From Chthoniobacterales bacterium (GTDB lineage Bacteria > Verrucomicrobiota > Verrucomicrobiia > Chthoniobacterales > UBA6821), in NCBI GenBank assembly GCA_019747735.1, contig JAIEQL010000031.1, positions 1 through 56,632 on the forward strand: DNA of 56,632 bases, in the 5' to 3' direction. The translations under genes were made by a program, and so were the position numbers. A model generated the notes under the pieces. That model was not told the origin of the DNA. It worked only from the letters and a program-made list of their open reading frames with translations, and made no database searches. Below, piece by piece: positions 22,579-29,334 of this stretch; position 1 is the stretch's first letter, and each line of letters begins with the position of its first letter.

Positions 22579-22989
22579 TTATTGTTTCTCAGTTCTCAGT
22601 TTAATTTTGTCCAAGATGCCATTCACAAAACGTCCTGAGTCTTGTGTGCTATATTTTTTGGCAATGGTAATGGCTTCGTTGATGGTCACGGCAGGGGGCG
22701 TTTTGGGACAATAGAGAAGTTCATAAATCGCCAAACGAAGAATATTGCGATCAACCGCAGAGAGGCGCTCTAACTGGTAGTTTTGAGCATGCTCTTGGAG
22801 GAGTTGATCTATTTCTGGAAGGCTTTTCATGGTGCCTCCAACCAGTTCATTGCAAAAACGTCGTGCGGCAGGGCTCAAGCCTCTAAAGCTGTAAAAATCA
22901 GCTAAGTCAGTCGACTCTCCTGGACCGCCTTGATCGCGTTGATAGAGAAATTGGATAGCGGCTTCGCGCCCTTCATGACGAACACCCAT
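22579..22989 (-). CDS. nusB: Transcription antitermination factor NusB
   Basis: The 136-aa all-helical RNA-binding protein works with NusE (S10) on rRNA operons. Typical segments are R..AIQFLYQRD near residue 10, the RLSAVDRNILRLAIYELLY stretch near residues 74-92 and TINEAITIAKKYSTQDSGRF near residues 100-119 with FVNGILDKI at the end. Its last codons (LRTEKQ) are encoded by a ttctcag word array (22586-22605), suggesting the natural C-terminus was replaced or extended by the repeat. It lies between ribH and ftsY. Confidence 0.95.
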   Translation of the reverse strand: MGVRHEGREAAIQFLYQRDQGGPGESTDLADFYSFRGLSPAARRFCNELVGGTMKSLPEIDQLLQEHAQNYQLERLSAVDRNILRLAIYELLYCPKTPPAVTINEAITIAKKYSTQDSGRFVNGILDKIKLRTEKQ

Positions 22990-22993
22990 AGGT

Positions 22994-23021
22994 CAGTTTA
23001 AGTAAAAAGTTTAAGTTGAAG
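22994..23021. repeat. Short word array (agtttaa type) between ribH and nusB
   Basis: CAGTTTAAGTAAAAAGTTTA followed by agttgaag fills the short gap between ribH and nusB. Confidence 0.45.
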
Positions 23022-23025
23022 TTTT

Positions 23026-23526
23026 TTAGTCATCGCAAAGAGATGATAAAGCCCTCTCCATATTCTGTGTCACTTTGACCATCGCAATAGCAGTTCGTGC
23101 AGCTTCCGCTCCTCGATTAAAACCTTCTTCATGACAGCGCGCTTGAGCTTGCTCTTCATTGTCAAGGAGCAAAACTTCATGAATGACAGGAAGAGAATAA
23201 GTCAGGGATAGTTGCAATAACGACTCAGAAACAGCCTGGGCAATGAGATCAGCATGAGCTGTCTCTCCGCGTAAAATAACCCCTAACGCAATGATTGCAT
23301 CGGGGTGACGCCGCTCAGCGAGCAGTTTGACAAGAAGAGGGATTTCAAAAGACCCTGGGACGCGCACTTTTTCAATAATGGCTTGGGGAGCTAGTAGACG
23401 AAGCTCTTGCTCAGCTTCCAAAATCATGGAGTCAGCAAACGAAGTGTTATACTCACTAGCGACAATGCCGATGCAAAGCGGTTGTTCGAAAACAATCTTG
23501 GTTTGACTAGGAGGATGAATAGACAT
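23026..23526 (-). CDS. ribH: 6,7-dimethyl-8-ribityllumazine synthase
   Basis: The 166-aa enzyme catalyses the penultimate riboflavin step, condensing the 3,4-dihydroxy-2-butanone 4-phosphate made by RibBA with the pyrimidine from RibD. Seen are the N-terminal strand IGIVASEYN near residue 19, VPGSFEIPL near residue 56, the ALGVILRGETAHADLIAQAV motif near residues 80-99 with the catalytic His, PVIHEVLLLDNEEQA near residue 114 and NRGAEAARTAI near residue 139. The usual FGVLT is VLLLD here. It heads the leftward ribH, nusB, ftsY run. Confidence 0.94.
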   Translation of the reverse strand: MSIHPPSQTKIVFEQPLCIGIVASEYNTSFADSMILEAEQELRLLAPQAIIEKVRVPGSFEIPLLVKLLAERRHPDAIIALGVILRGETAHADLIAQAVSESLLQLSLTYSLPVIHEVLLLDNEEQAQARCHEEGFNRGAEAARTAIAMVKVTQNMERALSSLCDD

Positions 23527-23533
23527 GAGAAAT

Positions 23534-23563
23534 AGGCTAGAGGCTGAAGACTGGAGGCTAAAG
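23534..23563. repeat. Short word array (aggctgaag type)
   Basis: The words aggctag, aggctga, agactgg, aggctaa lie just upstream of ribH. The complementary word occurs at 52681-52728 (agccttcagcctttagcc). Confidence 0.5.
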
Positions 23564-23649
23564 CAAAAATCAACAGCGCTTTGAGAAAAGAAATTTTTTA
23601 AAAGTTGATACTTTGCTTGTCAGATGATAGTTACTAAAACCCTATAGAA

Positions 23650-24338
23650 ATTTTTAAAAAACTATTTTGTGTTCTTTTATTAACACTTCTTTCGGCCGCT
23701 AGTCCTCTTCTAGCAGATTTTCCGCCAGTTATGCAGCCGTCCTCTTTTAATCCTAATTCGGGAATTGTAGCGGAAGAAGTCTATGCCTTTCTTTGTGACA
23801 GTAAGGCAGTGCAATCTGAACCTTCACTAGAAAAACTTAAAGAGGATTTTCTTGACCCTCAAAGCAGCGCTATTACTTGCGAAGGGACAACAGATCATTA
23901 TCACTTTTCTATCAATCGAGCACTGTGGAATGCCGCAATAACAGTTCCTTCTGGTTATGCTCGGCAGCTTTTTAATCAATGGAAAGAAAACCCAACCGTC
24001 CAAGAGCTTTGTTATTACCTCAATGATAGTATAAGACAAAAAAGAAATTAGGACCTGGAGCAGATTGGCTATCTCTAAAATATAACTATCCTCAGTCTGT
24101 GACAATTCCCCAAGCTGATAAGGTAGTTGAGTTGTATGGGCTTCGCGGGAACAACTGGTCCACCTATTCCTTTGTGAATGAAGTAGGGAATGTGGTCTTT
24201 TCTTTTAGCCCAGTAACGTACCTGCTTAATCTAAAAAATATTTGTGACCAGTATTACAACAGTAACAGGAGCGATCAGCACGATTACTATCACCGCCCAA
24301 CGTTGATCGAGCTAGATAGGCAGGCTATTTTTGAATAG
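23650..24338 (+). pseudogene. Secreted-protein gene with lost start and a frameshift
   Basis: A frame beginning at ATT 23650 encodes FKKLFCVLLLTLLSAASPLL followed by ADFPP, a perfect signal peptide lacking an ATG. It runs to a stop at 24049-24051. The next frame picks up at once (KLGPGADWLSLKYNYPQS, then VTIPQADKVVELYGLRGNNW) and continues to a stop at 24336-24338, so one indel in the A-run near 24040 split a protein of about 229 residues. The two pieces alone would be 106 and 79 aa. An ATT start cannot be fully excluded, but with the frameshift decay is more likely. The family is not recognised. Confidence 0.65.
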
Positions 24339-24382
24339 AATAATCCCGCGACCTATCATCTGCTGCCATCACGTAATGGCAT

Positions 24383-24419
24383 AGGGGTCAGTCCCGCAGT
24401 TTGTTAACATTAGTGCCAC
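24383..24419 (+). repeat. Single REP upstream of the RAYT gene
   Basis: AGGGGTCAGTCCCGCAGT is followed by TTGTTAACATTAGTGCC. The core GGGGTCAGTCCCG and the GTGCC tail match the other REPs. It is 75 bp upstream of the transposase start. RAYT genes are normally bracketed by their own REPs. Confidence 0.8.
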
Positions 24420-24493
24420 TCCGTTAATTTTAAAAAAAATTTCCTTGAGCAATGCATATTGAAAAATAGCTGGCTTTATGATAGGCACACAGG

Positions 24494-25441
24494 ATGCCAC
24501 GACAATTACGTATTGAATACGAAGGAGCGATTTATCATGTGATGAACCGCGGCGATCAAGGAGAGAACATTTTTTTCGATGATGAAGATCGAAGAAAATT
24601 TTTAGCAATGCTTGCGAGAACCTGTATTAAGGCAGGCTGGCAAGTACATGCCTATTGCCTCATGAGCAATCATTTTCATCTTGTTATTGAAACTCCACAA
24701 CCAACATTGGTGGATGGTATGAAATGGTTGTTGGGTGTTTACACACAATCCTTCAACAAACGCCACCAAAAACGAGGTCATCTTTTTGCAGGACGTTATA
24801 AGTCACTTATCGTTGACGGATCAGATGATTACTACCTGCGCACCGTTTGCGATTATGTCCACCTCAATCCTGCACGAGCTCATCTCTTCAAGCAGGGAGA
24901 ACTTTTGGAAAGCTATCCCTGGAGTAGTTTGGGAGATTATTTGAAACCGCCTTCTCAGAGAGCATCCTGGTTGCGAGTCGATCGTCTATTGGGAGAATAT
25001 CAACTTGAAAAAGATGATCTCTCATCGAGGAGGGAATTTGCTCGATTGTTAAATGCTCGCTGTAGCTTAGAAATTGAGGGGAGAGAGGTTGCCTATAAAA
25101 CTATTAGGCGCAGCTGGAAGTTTGGGGCAGTAGATTTTACAGAGCGATTGGTCGAAAAAATGGGATTTGTTCCCAAAAAAGAGAATCACTTTGCTATTGA
25201 GCTTCGGGAAACAATGGAGGTCAAAGCTCAGAGGATTATTAAAGAGCAATTGAACGCATTCAAATTAAACTTTGAAGATCTTGTTTTCTTGCCATGTATG
25301 GATCCCCTCAAAGTAGAAATTGCCCAGCTGCTAAGGGCTCAAACGACCTTATCACTTAAATGGATTGCCGATCAGCTAAAAGCTGGCACGGTAGAAACAT
25401 TGAGGATTTCATTACGTAGAGGCAGAAGTATTAACAAATAA
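24494..25441 (+). CDS. REP-associated tyrosine transposase (RAYT)
   Basis: The 315-aa protein carries an N-terminal Y1/HUH transposase domain (IS200-like). The HUH motif is SNHFHLVIE (H60, H62), the probable nucleophile Tyr lies in LLGVYTQSFNKRH (about Y83), and the family segment RGHLFAGRYKS and DYVHLNPARAHL follow. The C-terminal part (about residues 165-315) ends in a helix-turn-helix-like stretch LRAQTTLSLKWIADQLKAG. RAYTs cut and join single-stranded REP DNA and are thought to spread REPs without moving themselves. REP copies flank it on both sides (24383 and 25471), and the stop is 4 bp before the ribD ATG. Confidence 0.93.
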   Translation: MPRQLRIEYEGAIYHVMNRGDQGENIFFDDEDRRKFLAMLARTCIKAGWQVHAYCLMSNHFHLVIETPQPTLVDGMKWLLGVYTQSFNKRHQKRGHLFAGRYKSLIVDGSDDYYLRTVCDYVHLNPARAHLFKQGELLESYPWSSLGDYLKPPSQRASWLRVDRLLGEYQLEKDDLSSRREFARLLNARCSLEIEGREVAYKTIRRSWKFGAVDFTERLVEKMGFVPKKENHFAIELRETMEVKAQRIIKEQLNAFKLNFEDLVFLPCMDPLKVEIAQLLRAQTTLSLKWIADQLKAGTVETLRISLRRGRSINK

Positions 25442-25445
25442 GGCT

Positions 25446-26531
25446 ATGGCACAAAAATACCGAAAAACAAAAAAGGGGTCAGTCCCGGGATACCGGGATC
25501 CCGGGACTGACCCCTTTTTTATGAGGCTTGCTATTGAGGAGGCTCTCAAAGGTAGTGGGCAAACGGCTCCCAATCCTTGCGTCGGTGCTGTTATTGTTCG
25601 CGAGGGGCGCGTTCTCTCTTACGGTTATCATCATGCGGCAGGAAAACCACATGCGGAAGTAGAAGCATTGCACAATTTAGCTTCTCCTCAAGAGGCTCGC
25701 GGAGCAACGCTCTATGTGACGCTAGAGCCTTGCTCCACCACGGGCAAAACACCTCCCTGTACGAAAGCCCTCATGGAAGCGGGCTTTGCACGGGTCGTTT
25801 ATGGTGCTACCGATCCCAATCCTCATCACCGCGGCCAGGCCGCAGAGATCCTTACCGCAGCTGGCATAGAAGTCACTACTTCCATTTTAGAAAAAGAATG
25901 CTCTGAGCTCAATCGCCACTGGAACTATCGCATGCAAACAGGCCTGCCTTGGGTGATTGCCAAATGTGGGATGTCGCTAGATGGGCGTATTTCCTCCTTT
26001 CCAGGGCGGCGCTGGATCACCTCACCTACCAGCCGACGCGACGCGATGCGCTTGCGCGCGCGAGTGGAAGCCATTCTTGTTGGAGGAGAAACTATTCGCA
26101 TCGATGATCCTGCTCTAACTGTACGCCTACACAAAAGGGGTCAGTCCCGGGATCCCGGTATCCCGGGACTGACCCCTTTTCGGGTGGTGTGGAGTCGGTC
26201 GGGGAATATTCCTAAGGATGCTCATGTGCTCACCGATGGCCACCGCGCGCGGACATTGATTTTTTCTAGTGTTTCGTTGAAGGAGGCGTTGCGAGAGCTT
26301 GGAGGACGCGGCATCAGTTCCGTTCTTATCGAAGGTGGGGGATATACCCTCGGCGAAGCTTTTGATCAGAACCTGGTCAATGAGGTTCGCTTCTACATCG
26401 CTCCTCTCTTACTTGGCGGGCCAACAGCAGCTCTTGGAGGAAAAGGAAAAAATATTTTTACTTCTTTAAAAAAAGTTTCCTACCGGATCATTGGAGGGGA
26501 TGTTGTGATTTCGGGGATGGTGGAGAGATGA
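25446..26531 (+). CDS. ribD: Bifunctional riboflavin biosynthesis protein RibD with two inserted REP palindromes
   Basis: The 361-aa protein contains the deaminase domain (TAPNPCVGAVIV near residue 39, zinc motif HAEVEAL, then PCSTTGKTPPCTKAL) and the reductase domain (WVIAKCGMSLDGRIS near residue 175, SVLIEGGGYTLGEAF near residue 293). It converts the GTP cyclohydrolase II product into the pyrimidine used by RibH. Two 48-bp palindromes sit in frame. One, at 25471-25518, encodes KGSVPGYRDPGTDPF before the natural FMRLAIEEAL start region. The other, at 26133-26180, encodes KRGQSRDPGIPGLTPF in a loop of the reductase domain. Translation could alternatively begin at ATG 25521, which would skip the first insert. 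Confidence 0.93.
   Translation: MAQKYRKTKKGSVPGYRDPGTDPFFMRLAIEEALKGSGQTAPNPCVGAVIVREGRVLSYGYHHAAGKPHAEVEALHNLASPQEARGATLYVTLEPCSTTGKTPPCTKALMEAGFARVVYGATDPNPHHRGQAAEILTAAGIEVTTSILEKECSELNRHWNYRMQTGLPWVIAKCGMSLDGRISSFPGRRWITSPTSRRDAMRLRARVEAILVGGETIRIDDPALTVRLHKRGQSRDPGIPGLTPFRVVWSRSGNIPKDAHVLTDGHRARTLIFSSVSLKEALRELGGRGISSVLIEGGGYTLGEAFDQNLVNEVRFYIAPLLLGGPTAALGGKGKNIFTSLKKVSYRIIGGDVVISGMVER
25471..25518. repeat. 48-bp REP palindrome in the 5' end of ribD
   Basis: AAAAGGGGTCAGTCCCGGGA(TACC) is paired with GGGATCCCGGGACTGACC(CCTTTT), with one mismatch near the centre. It is read in the same frame as the copy in the membrane protein (AAG GGG TCA GTC CCG). Confidence 0.95.
26133..26180. repeat. 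48-bp REP palindrome in the reductase domain of ribD
   Basis: AAAAGGGGTCAGTCCCGGGA(TCCC) is paired with GGTATCCCGGGACTGACC(CCTTTT), with one mismatch. It is read in a different frame (AGG GGT CAG TCC CGG) from the other two in-gene copies, yet it is also open throughout. Confidence 0.95.
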
Positions 26532-26545
26532 GTTGAAGTATAAAA

Positions 26546-26582
26546 TTGAGAAGGGCGCAGCTAGAAGCGCTCAATTTTTTTT
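26546..26582 (+). terminator. Probable intrinsic terminator of ribD
   Basis: TTGAG..CGC (26546-26558) pairs with GCG-CTCAA (26567-26574) and is followed by TTTTTTTT. It lies 15 bp after the ribD stop and faces the end of the SUMF1/coiled-coil gene. Confidence 0.5.
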
Positions 26583-26609
26583 CCTTTTGTCAGCATCAAG
26601 CTTCAATGT

Positions 26610-29243
26610 TTATGGCATTTCAGTACCTGACTGCAAAAGCTCCTTAAAATAGTCTAGTTTTTGTTTTTTTGCCTCGTTATCAGCTTCATCAAGTTCTACA
26701 TACTCCTCTACTGTTTTTTTTAACTTAGGGAGATGATAATTGCTAATATCTTGGGCCTCTCTTAGCTCTTGCGTAATTTCTTTTGTACGCTCTTCTATTT
26801 TTTCAGAAAGCTCTGTATCGGTTCTTTGTAGTTTTTCAAGCTTCTCAGTGTAGGAATTAGTCCCTATGGCATCCGCTAACCGAAAAGCTTGCTCTTCTGT
26901 ACTGTTTAAGCTCTCTAAAGCCTCAACAACCTTTGTATGGGCTGTTTCTATTTTTTCAAAAAGGCGTTTGGGATGAAGGAAAGCTGTTTTTGGTATGTCA
27001 TTCAAATCCACGTTCATCGAATCCACAAAACTACAAGTAGCTCTGTAGTTTTCTTCGGTTAAAGGGAGATGCTTCCCTTTTAACCAACGATGTGAATCAA
27101 AGAGATTATTTCTTGCAGTATGAATGACTTTACTAATTCCTTTCTTAGCAGGAGTGAGCCCAATAATTTCAGGAGTGTCATCAAAAGTATGATCTATACG
27201 CAATCTGTTTTGTTCTTTTTTTTCTATTTGTGCTACCTCATCACCAAGCGAATGTGCTTTGTTCTGTGCTGTTTTTAATTTTTTATGCTTAAAAAAAGGC
27301 ATCCATGCCTTTTGTAAGTTCTCCTCCTTTTGATTCATGTTTTGAATGGCTTGTTGATGTTCTCTTTTTTTGAGGTTTTCAAAACTCTCTACATTCCTCT
27401 TCTGATTCATTAAGTCACGGATGCTTTCCTGTGCTTGAAAGCCAAGATCAGTGATCTTTGTTTCCATGTTCCTAAAAACACCTCTTACCTGTTCAAAATT
27501 TTCATTTATTGATTTTATTTTTTTATCAATAGTTTCTGGATTTAAATAAGAATGGTTTGCTCTTAGCTGGAGTAGCTCTTGATGCTCTGTAATAAGGCTC
27601 TTATAAAAGCCATGAAGTTGGTCCTTGTTCTTGTTGAGATTCTCCAATGTTTTTTGAAGATCTTGATAGATTTTTTTAGCAGCACCTAAATCTAAAGAAG
27701 TTGCTTTGTCTTCAACCACTCCTTTTGCATGTTTTATCTGTTTTTTAACTTCAATGAGCTCATTGCTATACTGAAAAATTTGTTGTGCTACTTTCTTTCG
27801 TCGATTCTGGTTGCGTATCAAAAGCCTCTCTAATGAATATTGTGCTTCCCGACTTAATGGAGATTTATCAGTGATCTCTATCTTACTTTCACTTTTTTCG
27901 TGTTCACCAAATTTTTCTTGCGGCTTTTCTAGTTCTGAAGCCGCACGATTACTAGAAATGAGGCGTTCTATGTTTTCGTCTACCTCTACTTCTTCTTCCT
28001 TCGAATCTAATTCTTTAAGCTTTTTTTTCTCTTCTTCCAAACGCTCGAGCTCTGATTCCTCAGATAATTTATTAAATTTCAAACGCTCTTTCTCTCTTTT
28101 GATTGTCCTTAACTCTTCTTCCAATCTTACCTTTTCTGCCGCTACGTAATCCCTTTCACTAGGATTCTCGTTTTTAGAAAGTTCTTCAAACCGCTGGCGT
28201 ATCTTAGCTTCTCGTTCTTGAAGTTCTTTCTTTTCCTTTTCAGAAAACGCGATCTCTTTTTTTGAACTTTCAATAGCCGCTTCTGTCACCTTCTCTATTT
28301 CCTTTAGCTCCTGGGTTGTTACAGAAACAGAAGCAGGATCATCATCTGCAAATAGTTTTCCCTTCATATTTTCTAGCTCTTGACGGCGCGCACTCTCCTC
28401 ATCTTCTTTTTGTTTTTTTTGTCTTTCTACCTCCAACGGATCGTTTTCACCGGGTAGAATCCTCTGCATTTCTCGTAGTTCTTCTTCTGTGAGTTCTCTA
28501 CCCTGACTTTCTCTTCTGTCTATCCAGCATTCATGAGCCTTGGAAGCAAGGTGGCCACCCACAAAAAGAGCCGCGACGAAGCCACCAGCCGCCATTCCGT
28601 AATCTTTGGCCCTCCACTCGTGAATATTGATAGGAGGAAGGATTCCTTGATAGACCGCTGCCTTAAAGCGAATGCCAATGGTACTTAAGTCCAACGCCGC
28701 ATCGATGCGCTCCATCGGCATGCCATCTCGTAAAATCGAAGCTACCTCGGGATGCTCACAATCAGGTGCTCCCCAGGTGCCAATTTCTGGAAAGTTAGCA
28801 AAGGAAACCTCATTCGTATTGCGTGGTAGTAGATAAGTCGCACTGGCATTGATCTCAACGCACTGATTTTCTGCATCCAGCGTATAGACTCCCGATTCGG
28901 TCATCGTATCTGGATCATCCATGACAGTCGCTTCTTGGTGCTGTTGCAACCATTCCAACCAATTCGCACAACGAGCTGCACAGGCCCATGAAATCGAGGT
29001 TACAGGATTGTCTTCCTTACCATCGACGACGTTGTACTCATAAAAACCGGGCTTACCCCAACGGAAGATTCCATTGTTTCTCAAGGCGGGAGTGTAAAGG
29101 CTATGAGGATCTTCTAGAGCAACGCTCTTTAAAAACTCACAATATTTCTGATTGCTGACATAATAAGCGGCTTCGGAAGCGGTTGATTGTCGGACTGACA
29201 CCAACAAAAAAAGAGAGGTTAGTACTAAAAAAAATTTCTTCAT
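26610..29243 (-). CDS. Secreted SUMF1-like protein with a very long coiled coil, 877 aa
   Basis: The N-terminus is a signal peptide (MKKFFLVLTSLFLLVSV). Residues about 27-190 resemble the start of a formylglycine-generating-enzyme (SUMF1) domain: YYVSNQKYCEFL, then NPVTSISWACAARCANWLEWL, and NEVSFANFPEIGTWG. The C-terminal catalytic half of SUMF1 is absent. A hydrophobic stretch at about residues 213-232 (AAGGFVAALFVGGHLASKA) may be a membrane helix. From about residue 250 to the end the protein is Glu/Lys-rich heptad-repeat sequence, a coiled coil of some 600 residues. It could be a structural or surface fibre anchored at the membrane. No function is assigned. A second SUMF1 protein lies at 45856-46950. 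Confidence 0.75.
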   Translation of the reverse strand: MKKFFLVLTSLFLLVSVRQSTASEAAYYVSNQKYCEFLKSVALEDPHSLYTPALRNNGIFRWGKPGFYEYNVVDGKEDNPVTSISWACAARCANWLEWLQQHQEATVMDDPDTMTESGVYTLDAENQCVEINASATYLLPRNTNEVSFANFPEIGTWGAPDCEHPEVASILRDGMPMERIDAALDLSTIGIRFKAAVYQGILPPINIHEWRAKDYGMAAGGFVAALFVGGHLASKAHECWIDRRESQGRELTEEELREMQRILPGENDPLEVERQKKQKEDEESARRQELENMKGKLFADDDPASVSVTTQELKEIEKVTEAAIESSKKEIAFSEKEKKELQEREAKIRQRFEELSKNENPSERDYVAAEKVRLEEELRTIKREKERLKFNKLSEESELERLEEEKKKLKELDSKEEEVEVDENIERLISSNRAASELEKPQEKFGEHEKSESKIEITDKSPLSREAQYSLERLLIRNQNRRKKVAQQIFQYSNELIEVKKQIKHAKGVVEDKATSLDLGAAKKIYQDLQKTLENLNKNKDQLHGFYKSLITEHQELLQLRANHSYLNPETIDKKIKSINENFEQVRGVFRNMETKITDLGFQAQESIRDLMNQKRNVESFENLKKREHQQAIQNMNQKEENLQKAWMPFFKHKKLKTAQNKAHSLGDEVAQIEKKEQNRLRIDHTFDDTPEIIGLTPAKKGISKVIHTARNNLFDSHRWLKGKHLPLTEENYRATCSFVDSMNVDLNDIPKTAFLHPKRLFEKIETAHTKVVEALESLNSTEEQAFRLADAIGTNSYTEKLEKLQRTDTELSEKIEERTKEITQELREAQDISNYHLPKLKKTVEEYVELDEADNEAKKQKLDYFKELLQSGTEMP

Positions 29244-29334
29244 AAAAAAAGGGGGCTACTTCATAGCTGCAAACCTTATCTTTTTGCAAAGAAAAGTTTT
29301 TCTAATTTTCCTTTTCTTCAATTATCTTTCCATC

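Noticed and set aside
26610..29243. Structural maintenance of chromosomes (SMC) protein because of the coiled coil
   Set aside because: There is no Walker A or signature motif, and a signal peptide is present, so it is an envelope protein.
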